Positions 32,518 through 44,026 of a stretch of DNA of 64,000 nucleotides are shown here, in pieces (position 1 is the stretch's first letter; each line of letters starts with the position of its first letter). Source of the stretch: Lachnospiraceae bacterium UBA935 (GTDB lineage: Bacteria > Bacillota > Clostridia > Lachnospirales > Lachnospiraceae); assembly GCA_002293525.1 (NCBI GenBank), contig DBDJ01000069.1:1-64000 (forward strand), read 5' to 3'. The notes under the pieces were generated by a model. That model was not told the origin of the DNA, ran no database searches, and worked only from the letters and a program-made list of their open reading frames with translations. Made by a program: the position numbers and the translations under genes.

Positions 32518-34011
32518 CTACGCAATTTCGCTACTATGCTTAAATCGATATTTTCCTTTTCCTTTTCCCTTTTCTTCTGTTACAATGTCCATTTCGCGAA
32601 GTTTTTTCATAAATTCTTTTGATGCCGATACCGAACAGTTCAAAATAGTTGCTATCTCTGGTGCTCCAAAAATCTGGTTAGTTTCAATACTATTGTAAAT
32701 ACTCATGATGTTTTGCTCGGTACGCTCTATGTAGTGCCTTTCAGAAATAGCTTGCTTTACCTTTTCAATAGGCAGCTTTGCAACATCATAATCCGGCTTT
32801 TCATTTACAATAGCCTGATTTTCCGATTGAAAAGCCTGATTTCTATTATTGTTATTATAAATGACAGCTTGCAAGATAAATGCATTTGTATAATAAACTG
32901 GCGCTTTCAATCCAACTGCTTCTAGTTCATTACACATACGATTAACGCCTTCCCCATATTCTTTTACAAAATCATACACTTTTAAGAACTCAGCTATTTT
33001 CGGATTCCGCGAGAAATGTGTAAAACGAATATTATCGGCATGTACTAATCCGGGCAGTTTACCCGGACTCTCAACTATGATGTGATCATCAAACATTTTT
33101 ATCTGTATATCGGTTCCCGATATACTATATGCCCGGTGGGTAACTGCATTGACAATTAACTCTTGTCTCACAAATTTAGGATATTCTTCATCTGTTACAA
33201 ATGTTCCGCTAGAGCCCAAATAAGTCCTTTCTTTTACCTGTGTATCTAGATAGGATATTGATTCATTTATCATATTCAAGAGTGTGCCTTCAAATATCAC
33301 ATCTTTGATTACATTCATTGCAGTACCAAATTTTTCTTCCGTTCCTTCATATCGTATGAAGCGAATTCTAGCACGTGGAAAAAATTTTTGAGGATTCTTA
33401 CCAAACAGAAGAATTGCTGCCGAACTCACCTGTATATTTCCTTCTTTCTCTTTTCCAAAACCTTTATTTTCTTTTAGATATTCCAATGGACTTTTTCCAT
33501 ACCCGATTTTATCTGTATATTGCTTCACAAAATCCATTTCAATATCATCTATGCCCGCATCGGAAACTATCTTGTCTTCAAAATACCGTTCGCCTTTGTC
33601 GTAATTGAGCTGGAGTCTTTCCTCGAAGGTCTGTAACTTGGATTTATCTCCTACGCGTAGATATACTTCATCCAATTGGTTTGCGTGGACTTGAGGACTT
33701 GGATCTATGTGCATTATAAGTACATGATTATCCCTACCCTTTTCATCTATACAAGGCACTCTCTCAATTCTCACACTAATTGTTGGATTGCAGAAATCAA
33801 ATGGAACTCTCAAAAGTTCATTTAAGTTTTTAGTTTCAAAATCAATACCTTCTATCCTGCGTGTTTTATCTGTAATTCCAATAGCTATCATTCCACCATC
33901 AGCATTGGCAAATGCGATAAGTGACTTTGCTAACACCTTAGGTTCAATCATTATACTTTTTCTGTCAAAAGTCTGGTTTTCTTCCATCTTTGTGATTTGT
34001 TCGATTATCAT
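32518..34011 (-). CDS. AlbA_2-type putative DNA-binding ATPase/regulator
   Basis: This 497-residue protein has the Schlafen-AlbA_2 domain at the N-terminus (about 10-125: FDRKS, then SLIAFANADGGMIAIGITDK, with VYLRVGDKS at its end). A central region carries a GHKL-like HATPase_c_4 motif (RQELIVNAVTHRAYSISGTD and PGKLPG), and a C-terminal winged-helix segment is last. ATG 34011 follows GGAGG. Proteins of this type are annotated as transcriptional regulators and are frequent in mobile and defence islands. The neighbouring helicase/nuclease pseudogene fits that setting. The specific role is unknown. Confidence 0.85.
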   Translation of the reverse strand: MIIEQITKMEENQTFDRKSIMIEPKVLAKSLIAFANADGGMIAIGITDKTRRIEGIDFETKNLNELLRVPFDFCNPTISVRIERVPCIDEKGRDNHVLIMHIDPSPQVHANQLDEVYLRVGDKSKLQTFEERLQLNYDKGERYFEDKIVSDAGIDDIEMDFVKQYTDKIGYGKSPLEYLKENKGFGKEKEGNIQVSSAAILLFGKNPQKFFPRARIRFIRYEGTEEKFGTAMNVIKDVIFEGTLLNMINESISYLDTQVKERTYLGSSGTFVTDEEYPKFVRQELIVNAVTHRAYSISGTDIQIKMFDDHIIVESPGKLPGLVHADNIRFTHFSRNPKIAEFLKVYDFVKEYGEGVNRMCNELEAVGLKAPVYYTNAFILQAVIYNNNNRNQAFQSENQAIVNEKPDYDVAKLPIEKVKQAISERHYIERTEQNIMSIYNSIETNQIFGAPEIATILNCSVSASKEFMKKLREMDIVTEEKGKGKGKYRFKHSSEIA

Positions 34012-34071
34012 TCTCCTACCTCCATCCTTTATTTCTTACATCTCTTAATAATCAAATCTTCAAGTAATCCC

Positions 34072-37000
34072 CTATCTGACATCCTTAAAATATCTAATCA
34101 GTATTTCTTTAATAAAATGATACCGCCGGGCGTAAGCATTTTCTACGCGGATTAGTTCAAAGCCATGCTGTCTGCATATTTCATTTTTCTTGCGATCGCG
34201 TTCTTTGACCACGATATTTTCAAAATGTTCTTTTCCATCCAGCTCAATCGCTAATATGGGGATGTCATTTCGGGCATAATATCGCTCATATACGACAAAA
34301 TCAAAACGGCCGGTATAAAACAAATCCAGATGTCTGATATTTTCCGTAAATACATGGGCAATAGGAACCTCCCTTTGAACAATACATTTGCGGTTTGTAT
34401 TTAAAACATTGCCGAGGGCATGATTTAAGTTGGTCAGAAAGGCCTCTTCCACTTCGGTGCTGTATGGCTTTACGCCCAGAGCACGGGATTCCGCTACCTT
34501 TGTGCTCACTTCGATGCTCCCGTTACTTTTTACATACTGTACCAGTTCATAGACGTCATCGGATTCGTTTGGTGCCGCCGCATGTAATCTTTCAAGGTTT
34601 TTTTCGCTATAAAGCAGGACCAGTTTGTCTTTTGCCCTTGAAGTGGCGACATTTATTAATTCGTTATTATTTTTGAGCCAGTCGTAGGTTTTTACTCCGG
34701 TTTTATCCGTCAGGGCCATTGAGAATAGGATCACATCTTTTTCGTCACCTTGAAAGGCATGGACAGTACCGCAGGTTATGTTGCTTAATCCGTTTTCCTT
34801 GAGCATTTCCTTGATACAGTCTTTTTGATTGGTAAACGGGGTAATGACTCCTATTTTTTTATCTGGATTAAGCTTGGCGTATTCAATGATATGTCTTGCC
34901 TCATTGGGAGCAGTATTCTTTATGTATGTAGCATTATTTTCCACATTGACATAGGACAGTGGCTGCTGTTCGCTGCTTTTGTTCTGGATGATTAATTTGT
35001 TGTTATAGTATTTTTTGTTGTTAAAATTAATGATTTTCTTATGGCAGCGGTAATGATGTTTCAACAGGATTTCCACACTGACGGAATCGCAAGCCAAAAA
35101 AGCCTTATAGACGGAGTTCTGTATATAATCGTATTCATCTGGGATGGAGTAATTCTTCCTCAGTACGGTATTATCCTTTTCATCTAACAAGATGACCGGT
35201 CGAAGTTGTTGGGGATCGCCGACCAGCATCAGGCTTTTGCCCCGGATAATCGGTACCAGCGAAACAGCGGTATTTCCCTGACCTATGCAAACGCAAAGAA
35301 AAACTACTCTGCCAACGGTACCAGCGAAACAGCGGTATTTCCCTGACTGGCTTCATCAATAATGACCATATCAAAATGTGTCCCTGGCTCACCCAGCTTG
35401 TGAGCTGATATACAGGTCGTAGCAATAATGGGGAAAACTTTCATGAATTTCTTAAGGTTTTCACTCTTGCTCAGATGTTTGTTAAATTCATCGGTCCGCT
35501 GCTCTTTGTCTTTCATATATATAATTTTTAGCAGTTCTTCATTTTGCGGGGTGGACAAGCGCTTTATATGCTTTGCCGAAGTATAGTACAGGTATTTTCT
35601 AAACTCTTCCTCATCCCCTTCAATCAGTGTCATCGCTTCCTGGTCGGCTATTTCGCCGATTTCATGTAGCTTATGGTTGACTTCAGCCAGCTGGGTACCG
35701 TGTAAATCCGCTTGGAAGGTCAAGTGGTGATTCTTGTCAAGTAGCTTATGAATCGCTTCCCGCTGTTCCTCAAGATGAAGCTTCTCTTCATATTTCTCCA
35801 GTAATCCTGTCAGCTTTTTCACCTTGAGTATCTTATCGTCTTTATTTCTTTCCAGCGTCTGGTCATAGATCTTTACATCCTTCATGATTTCATACAGGGT
35901 TTTGATGGAATCCAGCGTTTCTTCCAGAACCTCATTGTTGCCTAGCCTGATCGCCGGAAAGGGAATCGTCCTGCCCTTGTACTTGATGTTTTGCAGGATG
36001 CCGCAGACGCTGTCGATCGGGTGATTATTATAGGATGCAAATAGTACGGTACGCTCGTTAAAATATGCCGTAATCATGGCATTAATAATCGTATTGGTTT
36101 TTCCTGTTCCCGGCGGTCCTTGCACGTAAGTCAGCGGATATCGGGTGGCGTTATAGATAGCTAGTAGCTGGTCCAGATTGATTCGGTTGTTCAGAATAAC
36201 GATAGGGGAAATTTTCTTGCGTGCCGGCGGTTTGATTAGATTGCCAAAGAATGCACCAATCGGTATTTCTACCTTGTCTGACTCGAACATTTTTACAATT
36301 GCCTTATATTCTGCATGTAGATCAAGGGGAATCTCTCTTTCAACAGCAATGATATAGGGCATGTCGTCTACAACGTAAATCCCCCTGTTGGTTTCGGTAA
36401 TTCTGTTCTTGATTTCTTCTTTATTCATGATAAAATCTTTTAGTAAGTAAAAATCATCCGCATCTAGAAACTTTCTGATGCTTTGTTTCGTTCCGTCAAT
36501 CGTAAATTCTTTACAGATCGTCAGTTCTTGCTCCGGTCTTAAGCTCCTTTTTTTGACATCCAGATTAAGTTTGCGGTATGCCAGAACATATAGACCCTTT
36601 TTCGTATTTATACTCAGTAGATTGAGGCCGATTTGCTTGAATTTCTTTTTAGCCGGGTTGTTCTTGGCATTGATCTGAAAACTGCTTACAATTTCACGGA
36701 ACTGCTCATCGTCCAGAGGATAAGAACCATCGGTAAGGCAATCTCCGTCCAATTTTTCAATCAATGCATAGTCGCTTTTATACGGTGTCGAATCTAGCCT
36801 GTTGCAATGCATTAAATAGTTCAACACTTTTAAGTTGGCAATATTGACAAAGATGTCTTGATATTTTTCCGGATTCAGCTTGATATCTTCCGATAGGCTA
36901 TCGGGTGTTTCAAAATAGGAGCCGTCTATCACCTCCGAAGCCTCGATGGAGTCTAAATAAAGAGTTAATTCCTGGGTCCTTAACTCCATGACATGAAGGC

Positions 37001-37148
37001 CTTCGACAGTCAAGGTTCGTTTCAAACAGTTGATATCCTTGATCCCGATCCAGTATTTGGTAAGATAACCCTTGCTATTGTGATATTCGATACTCAGCCA
37101 CTTTTTTTCATGAATTGCTCTGAAAATATCTTTATAAACATGGTTCAT
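34072..37148 (-). pseudogene. superfamily 1 DNA/RNA helicase with C-terminal PD-(D/E)XK-like (DUF2726) nuclease, broken
   Basis: Two minus-strand frames, 35304-37148 and 34072-35229, are the halves of one about 1000-residue helicase. The first carries Walker A (YVQGPPGTGKTNT) and Walker B (VIIDEASQGNTAVSLVP). The second carries LVGDPQQLRPV, GTVHAFQGDEKDVI, VATSRAKDKLVLL, and a C-terminal DUF2726-like domain with DFVVYERY, LAIELDGKEH and RDRKKNEICRQHGFELIRVE. A 65-bp insertion at 35251-35315 (32-bp duplication plus 33 novel bp) breaks the frame; removing it restores SLVP-IIRGKSLMLVGDPQQ exactly. The architecture resembles defence-associated helicase-nucleases, and the AlbA_2 gene is the next gene downstream. 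Confidence 0.85.
35251..35347 (-). repeat. 32-bp direct repeat flanking a 33-bp insert
   Basis: CGGTACCAGCGAAACAGCGG plus the next 12 bases occurs at 35251-35282 and again at 35316-35347. The 33 bp between (35283-35315) are foreign to the gene and carry a stop on the coding strand. The total of 65 bp shifts the frame by two. Recombination between the repeats would repair the gene precisely. Confidence 0.9.
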
Positions 37149-37218
37149 TCCATTGATTCCTTTTAAAATAAATGCATGCGTAGATTCAATATTACTATTA
37201 TATCATTTACATAATAAA

Positions 37219-37795
<577 letters not shown>

Positions 37796-39735
37796 GGCGC
37801 GCCGTCCTCCTGATCCGTTGCCGTCACGCCCTGAAGCGGATGAAAAGCCGTACCTAGCCCAATCATTACATTATCCGCCCCGGTTATCGTCGGTTCCATA
37901 TTTTCCAATATAGTCTGCCGGCTGATTTCCGGGCCGTCGGAAGCTATCCTTTGTGTGATCTCCATGCCGACGATATCCGCTATATCAGCCGGGCCGCTTG
38001 TCTTTACTTGAAAGCTCAGTGACCCGCTCTGAAAAATAAAGCGGCTGCCATAGCCTGTCGCAAGATTCACCACGCCATATCCGTTTTGGTTGCTTACCGT
38101 GATGCTGCTATTGCCCACGGGTGAAAAAGTCGCATTACTGACTGTACGGATATATAGTGTAGGAAGTTTTATTGTCTCCAGATGGAATTCGGCAATCTCC
38201 AAGACATGGTCAGTTTCATCTGTCGTCGCCGGATTACTGATGGTAATGTTATAGAAGTTCTGATGATTCTGGGTAAAAGGAATGATGCTGACTTCGGCTT
38301 CGATATCAGTGCCGCCGATATGATAACCGGGAAGACCGGAACTGCCAAACAGCTCTTCCTTCATTACAGCTGCCAGCTCATCCCGGATTGTGCCTACGGA
38401 CACCGATTCCTTATTCTTTGACTGCATCCAGCTGTTGGCTCCCCCCAGATTGTTTGCTTTGATGTATTCTGCCTTTTCGGTGACGGAATCAACATCATCA
38501 AAGGTAAAAAACACATTCTCGGCCGCACTGTATAAGTAAGGAGCTTTTGCCATATCATCCCAATAATATTGTAGTCCGGGATATCTGGCATATAACTGAC
38601 CAAGATCGCCGTAGAACTCTTCCATTGCGGGTCTAGGCGGAAAAAGGGGCACCAGATGAATCGTTCCGAATAATCCGGGAAGCGGATTGCCGTAACCATC
38701 CACAGCAGCGCCGTCATTGTCAACATGTTCCCATCCTCTGATATGTAAGCCATATCCCACAACCAGCTTCCCCGGATCAGCACCTTCTTCTAACAGATAG
38801 TTTACGCTGTCATCCACTGAAAAACCGTCATTATAATACGGATCTGCCGGATTGGTATAGAGCGCTGTATGATGGCTGGCGATGGCACCCTGATCATCGT
38901 TCATGTCATAGCTCATGATATTGACGAAATCAACCAGCTCCATCATATCAGGGATGTCGAAACCCAGCTCAAGACGCTCTTTCAAAGCCGGAACAGCTAT
39001 GGATAATTCGTATTTCTTACCCAGTTCTTCTCCTTGCCCGTCCAGAGCTGTCCGCAGTTCCTGCAAAAGATAAACATAGTGTTGCTTATCTAACGGAGTA
39101 GCATTGGCCGTTCCTTCGTCATGTATATTCTCAACGAGATCCGGCATCCTGACGTCGCAGGGATATTCCCAGGCAATGTCGACATAGTCCATTGCGGTAT
39201 ACTTGACAAACTTAACTATATTATTTACCAGTTTGGCACGAAGCACCGGGTTAGCCGCCACTACCGAGAAATCACCTGACTTTAGCCGCCCTCCGAGGGA
39301 AACCCCGATCCTCAGATTGGGATTCTTAGCTCTTAAAAGCTGCATTGCGGATAAAATGCCGGCATTGGCATCACCCCATGTTGCCCCGCTAATACCCAGA
39401 TATGCGTTCATGGCGACGTTAAAGTCGACCAACACTAAGTTAGCACTAGCATCAAAATCTAAAAAAGCAAAACTCAGATGGGTAAGCTCTTGCGCCGGAA
39501 TATGACTAGGATAAATATTTCCCTCTGCTGTCCAGTCACCATAATACATAACGTTCCGGTGTATGACAGACTCAGGGTGATAGTCAGCCGGGGTTCCGGC
39601 AGCAACTGCTGTAATGGTTGATGGCAACAGCATATATACTGCTGGTAATGCTATACTCAATGTTATAAAATATCTCTTAATCTTTGCTGATAGACTTAAT
39701 CCTGATAAACTTAATTTTATGTTGCTCTGCTTCAT

Positions 39736-39964
39736 ATCATTTCCTCCTTTGCATAACGTTCTGATGCCATTATTTTATTCTACTTTGTCTCAGAAGCATT
39801 GCAAAGGCTTTTACGCTAATCTACAGTTTTTTTGTTTATTTGACTGTTTGGAAAGCCGATGAAGGGATCTTTATCGTCTCCTATGGCTGGCGGAGTGCGG
39901 GGAACGAACCGGTAAATGGCCTTAATTTCAGTGAAAATATTGAAAATAGCTTGCAGAACATAAA
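39736..39964. other. intergenic region between GH18 and GH65 genes
   Basis: A plus-strand stretch from about 39836 reads openly as VWKADEGIFIVSYGWRSAGN and onward into the GH65 3' end, without a start; this may be a short gene remnant. The GH18 promoter and binding site (GGAGGAAATGAT on the minus strand) lie at 39736-39800. Nothing else is recognisable. Confidence 0.3.
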
Positions 39965-42313
39965 TCATAAAATGACAATCTTGACACTCCCCTCCAGAAA
40001 GCGATAATGACAGCCGTTCCGATCCACTGACACCTCTGTCAGGGCACTGCGGTAACGGAAACGGAATGAATATCCCTGCCAGGCTTTCGGCAGAAGCGGG
40101 CGCAGGCTGATGCCATCTTCCGTAAAGCGCAGGCCGGCCAGGCCATAGATCAACGCCATGTAGCTGCCTCCCATATTGGCGGTATGGATTCCGTCCTTAG
40201 TGTTGCCGTGACTGTCGTTCAGATCCAGACTGACTGTTTCGGTCAAATAGGCGGCAGCTTTCTTGGCATCGCCCAGCATCGCCGCCACGATACTGTACAT
40301 ACAACGCGAAAGCGAGGAATCATGGGTGGTAATATCCTCATAGTAAGCAAATGACCGCTTCATAATGCTGTCCGGGGACATATTGCAGACAAAATAAGCC
40401 ATCACCGTGTCGGCCTGCTTGCATACCTGATGGCGGTAAAGCGTGAGCGGGTGGTAATGGAGGAGCAGCGGGTGCTTTTCCGGAGGCGTATTGGCAAGAT
40501 CAAAGCGGGGCTTTGACAAGAAACTGTCGTCCTGCGCATGAATCCCCAGCCCTTCATCATAGGGCAGGCGCATCGCTGCCGCTGCCGCGCTAAAGCTATC
40601 CAGTTCGGTGGCTGTAAGCCCTAAGTGCCGGCCGTGCGCACTGCTGATGACCGCGGCGGCACGGACTGCAAAGTGCAGATTCTTCTTCGCTAGGGCATTG
40701 GTATAATAATTATTATCCACCATACAGGTATATTCATCCGGTCCGGTGACGCTGTGGATCCGAAACTCACCGCCGTAAAAATGTCCGACATCCAGCCATA
40801 GCCGGGCGATTTCCAAGACAATCTCCGCTCCCATAGCTTCCAAGAACTCATCATCACCCGTAGCCAGCCAATACTGCTCCACAGCATTGGCGACGGCACC
40901 GTTGATATGGTAAGCCGCTGTCCCGGACACATAATATCCGCTACATTCCTCGCCATTGATCGTGCGCCAAGGATAGAGAGCGCCTTGACGGTGGCCCAGC
41001 GCACGGGCATTGTCTCTAGCCTGATCCAAGGTACGGTAACGGAAAGCAATCAGGTTTTTACAGAGTTCCGGCTGGGTAAGCAGGAAAACCGGCTGGATGT
41101 ACATCTCCGTATCCCAAAAATAGTGTCCCTCATAACCCTCGCCGGACAGCCCCTTGGCTGCCACATTGGCATAGCTGTCCCGGCCGGCGCTTTGCAACAA
41201 GGTAAACAGGTTGTAGCGCATGGCCAGACTGATGTTCCGGCTGCCGCTGCCTTCGTTGACCGACACGGCGGCATGTTCCCAGAAGCGTTTGACATATTCG
41301 GCCTGCTCGGCATACAGGCAGTCTATCCCGGCTGCCATGGCCTGATTCAGCTCCGTGACCGCCCGAGAAGCGCAATCCGCGCCATGACGCTGGCTGTCAC
41401 ATACGGCAATCCATTTAACCAGATGGACAGCCTGTCCCGGCAGAGCCTTCAGGAGAAAACTATGTACCGCGCCGGTGGCGGTGGTTGCACAGTCGTGGAT
41501 GACCGACTCCGAAGGCACACCGTTTTTATCATGATTGTAGCTATTATAATGGATAATATTATCATGGATAATATTATCTAGGAAGATGACATGGCTGACA
41601 GCCGTGCAAACTGCCAGTCCGGATCGGGACGTGCGGGATGTGATACAGGAAACCGCCGCGCCGCCCACCGCATCGTTCGCCGAGTCAGCACCGTCGGAAT
41701 CTTGCAGACTGACCGGGATGGTCATTCTTTTAACTTCCTCCACTAGCAGGTTCTGCACGCTGTGGGAGGCCAGACGCGGGTCGTCCGGGTCGCAGAAGTT
41801 ACGCACATCGCCTTCATGGCGGGAGATAAAGGAAAGCTCAACCGGCCGGTGCCCGGCTGTTACCTGATAGTCAATCATCATAATGGAAGGATGGGCGAAG
41901 CTGGCCAGACGCTTTACGGTGATTTCCAGCTCAACACCGTTCCCGGCCTCCCAGATCACATTCCGGCTGTAGGTTCCGGCATCAAAATCAAGCTCCCGCC
42001 GGCCGCCGCTTATCCCGTCGCCAAACATGGAAAAGCGGCGGCCTTCGGCAAACAGCTCAAGGCCTTGGACGTCAGCAAGGTTGACGATGGTCTGCTTTTT
42101 ATCAATCAGCCCATGCAGCGGCTCGGCCTGCTTCATATCGACGATATCATAGAAGCCGTTGGCATATAGACCGCGTACGGAGGGAATATCCGCCGGATAG
42201 CCTTCTTCAAACGCCGCCCGCAGTCCGATATAGCCGTTGGCTACGCTGAAAAGCGCTTCGGCGCACAAAAGGTCCTGTGGCGTAAGCGGTATCGGTGTCT
42301 GGATATAGTTCAA
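39965..42313 (-). CDS. GH65-family glycoside phosphorylase
   Basis: This 782-residue enzyme would cleave an alpha-linked glucose disaccharide with phosphate to give beta-glucose 1-phosphate. It has the N-terminal EALFSVANGYIGLRAAFEEG beta-sandwich, the (alpha/alpha)6 core with GHYFWDTEMYIQP and RQGALYPWRTI, and the general-acid Glu in VTGPDEYTCMVDNNYYTN (about 525), plus KQADTVM. The start is TTG 42313, which overlaps the TGA of the MBL gene (TTGA). An AT-rich in-frame insert (41525-41580, encoding two DNIIH repeats) interrupts a GC-rich stretch in the N-terminal domain. Maltose, kojibiose or trehalose phosphorylase cannot be told apart by eye. Confidence 0.9.
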   Translation of the reverse strand: MNYIQTPIPLTPQDLLCAEALFSVANGYIGLRAAFEEGYPADIPSVRGLYANGFYDIVDMKQAEPLHGLIDKKQTIVNLADVQGLELFAEGRRFSMFGDGISGGRRELDFDAGTYSRNVIWEAGNGVELEITVKRLASFAHPSIMMIDYQVTAGHRPVELSFISRHEGDVRNFCDPDDPRLASHSVQNLLVEEVKRMTIPVSLQDSDGADSANDAVGGAAVSCITSRTSRSGLAVCTAVSHVIFLDNIIHDNIIHYNSYNHDKNGVPSESVIHDCATTATGAVHSFLLKALPGQAVHLVKWIAVCDSQRHGADCASRAVTELNQAMAAGIDCLYAEQAEYVKRFWEHAAVSVNEGSGSRNISLAMRYNLFTLLQSAGRDSYANVAAKGLSGEGYEGHYFWDTEMYIQPVFLLTQPELCKNLIAFRYRTLDQARDNARALGHRQGALYPWRTINGEECSGYYVSGTAAYHINGAVANAVEQYWLATGDDEFLEAMGAEIVLEIARLWLDVGHFYGGEFRIHSVTGPDEYTCMVDNNYYTNALAKKNLHFAVRAAAVISSAHGRHLGLTATELDSFSAAAAAMRLPYDEGLGIHAQDDSFLSKPRFDLANTPPEKHPLLLHYHPLTLYRHQVCKQADTVMAYFVCNMSPDSIMKRSFAYYEDITTHDSSLSRCMYSIVAAMLGDAKKAAAYLTETVSLDLNDSHGNTKDGIHTANMGGSYMALIYGLAGLRFTEDGISLRPLLPKAWQGYSFRFRYRSALTEVSVDRNGCHYRFLEGSVKIVIL

Positions 42314-43125
42314 TGTCTCGTCCCCCCATCCGGCACGGTGATCAGAACGCGCCCGTATTTGGCATAGCGCGCGTTCTGCCGGCGGCCATATACTGCGGTT
42401 CCATCTACCATAGAGCGAGCGCAGCTGATATATTCATCAATATAACCCTTATCAATCGGTTTTTTATGGTGTCCCGGCCATATCTCGTCAAAGCTGGCGG
42501 CGAGATCCCGCAGCCGTTCCATTGATTCCAGATAGACCTCAGGCGTATCCGCCTGATCAAGATGCAGCAGTATGCCCCAATCGCAGACCGTGTCGGCACT
42601 GAAAAGCCAGCGGTTCTGGCGATCCAGGACACAGAGCGAGCCATGCGTGTGCCCCGGTGTGGCAATTACCTCCAGCTGCCGCCCGCCAAGATCGATGACA
42701 TGGCCGTCTTGGATATATTCATAGTTGCCGGCAGCCGTGGTATCACGGAGAATCGCCGCCATTTCATTCCGCAGCAAGAACCGTAACGGACCGGGGATGG
42801 CATCATTCAACATTCCCTTAAGGTAAGCCGGGGTAGTCTGCAAAGCCAGTAATTCGCGGTCGGCTTCCGCCAGATAGATTTTTCCGAAAAAGCGGTTGGC
42901 ACCGATATGATCCAAATGGGCATGGGTACATAATACCTCTATCGGCTTATCGGTCAAGCCGGTCACGGCTTCGACAAAACCCGGCAAGGCTAGGCCGGTA
43001 TCAATCAGCAGGGCCTTTTTCTCACCGGCTACCAGATAGGCTCCGGCTTCGCTCGTCAGCATATACTGTTCAATCAGCCAGGTATCAGTTCCTATTTTCT
43101 TGGTTTTATATTTTACTTTTGACAT
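42310..43125 (-). CDS. metallo-beta-lactamase-fold hydrolase
   Basis: This 271-residue cytoplasmic hydrolase has the binuclear metal set THAHLDHIG, GHTHGSL, FSADTV and WPGHHKKP. It is glyoxalase-II-like in layout but has no assigned substrate; related genes hydrolyse esters, lactones or thioesters. ATG 43125 is set by AGGGGTG; an earlier in-frame start has no site. Its stop overlaps the GH65 start by four bases, so the two proteins are probably made in fixed ratio. It is part of the sugar operon that runs from 46304 to 39965. Confidence 0.85.
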   Translation of the reverse strand: MSKVKYKTKKIGTDTWLIEQYMLTSEAGAYLVAGEKKALLIDTGLALPGFVEAVTGLTDKPIEVLCTHAHLDHIGANRFFGKIYLAEADRELLALQTTPAYLKGMLNDAIPGPLRFLLRNEMAAILRDTTAAGNYEYIQDGHVIDLGGRQLEVIATPGHTHGSLCVLDRQNRWLFSADTVCDWGILLHLDQADTPEVYLESMERLRDLAASFDEIWPGHHKKPIDKGYIDEYISCARSMVDGTAVYGRRQNARYAKYGRVLITVPDGGTRH

Positions 43126-43206
43126 ATTACACCCCTTTTTATATTGCGTCTTTAGCAGACTCAGAATCAATAGTTGCCGCGCAGAATCCATAGATTGATT
43201 TCCTCT

Positions 43207-44004
43207 TTACAAAAGGTTCCGGACATCCTCTGCCGTCAGACGGCGGTCAAGCGGTTCCGCTTCATCATAGCGCAAGGGCCGGAGCCCGAAGGCCAGACGC
43301 AGCACCGGCGCCAGCAGCCGGTTGCTCAGAAGCCTGGCTTCCTTGCCGCGCCCACTGGCTATCTCCTCGCCACTATACTGTGCATTACCGGTCAACCGCA
43401 TTTCCTCACTATACTTGGCGGGATGGGCCACATAAAAATACTGTCCGGCAGGCAGGCGGCGCAAAAAACCGACGGCATCCTCGTTCATCCTGGCAAAATC
43501 CGGGGGCAGACGATAAAAATACATGTGGTCAATCAGGCCTTTACGCTTCGCAAACGCTGCCATCGCCTCATCCAGTCCGGGAATATAAGCTTCGGCAAAC
43601 ATATGCGAGTCGATGTAACGGATAGCAAACCCCAAGGCAGTCAGTCTGTCCAGCTGGGCCGCCAGCTCCGCCATAGCCGTTTCGGCGCTGGGAAGGGAGC
43701 GGGCAAACATCGCCGGATCCGCCAGAAAATACCCGTTTTCATCCACCAGTCCGCTGTCCGGGCGGACCGGATGAAGCGGTTTCCATTTGACCCTGTCCCA
43801 CTCGGCATTGAGGGTGCTGTGCAGCCCGAAACAGACTTTGTTGCTCCCGGCCAGCATCTGCGCCGCTTCTTCGATATGATATCCCGGCGCCATCAGCGAG
43901 ACATTTTTTATGAATCCGGCCTTCACCGCCCCCGCAATGGCAAGATTCGCCGCATGGGAAGAACCGGCATCGTCGGCCCGGGTAATAAAACGGATGTCTT
44001 TCAT
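43207..44004 (-). CDS. ChbG/HpnK (YdjC) family carbohydrate deacetylase
   Basis: This 265-residue enzyme of the YdjC family removes acetyl groups from N-acetylated oligosaccharides such as chitobiose. The conserved motifs are TRADDAGSSHAAN (Asp11/Asp12), FGLHSTLNAEW, YIDSHMF with the metal His, and a late HPAKYSEEM. ATG 44004 follows GGAGTACC. It lies between an MFS sugar carrier and the MBL/GH65 pair. This suggests the imported glycoside carries an acetyl group, or that the operon handles an amino-sugar-containing disaccharide. Confidence 0.88.
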   Translation of the reverse strand: MKDIRFITRADDAGSSHAANLAIAGAVKAGFIKNVSLMAPGYHIEEAAQMLAGSNKVCFGLHSTLNAEWDRVKWKPLHPVRPDSGLVDENGYFLADPAMFARSLPSAETAMAELAAQLDRLTALGFAIRYIDSHMFAEAYIPGLDEAMAAFAKRKGLIDHMYFYRLPPDFARMNEDAVGFLRRLPAGQYFYVAHPAKYSEEMRLTGNAQYSGEEIASGRGKEARLLSNRLLAPVLRLAFGLRPLRYDEAEPLDRRLTAEDVRNLL

Positions 44005-44026
44005 CACTAGGTACTCCTTTTTATGT

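Noticed and set aside
43174..44010. Plus-strand 278-codon ORF opposite the ChbG gene
   Set aside because: It is antisense to a gene with clear family motifs and has no family match of its own. It is a GC-rich shadow frame.
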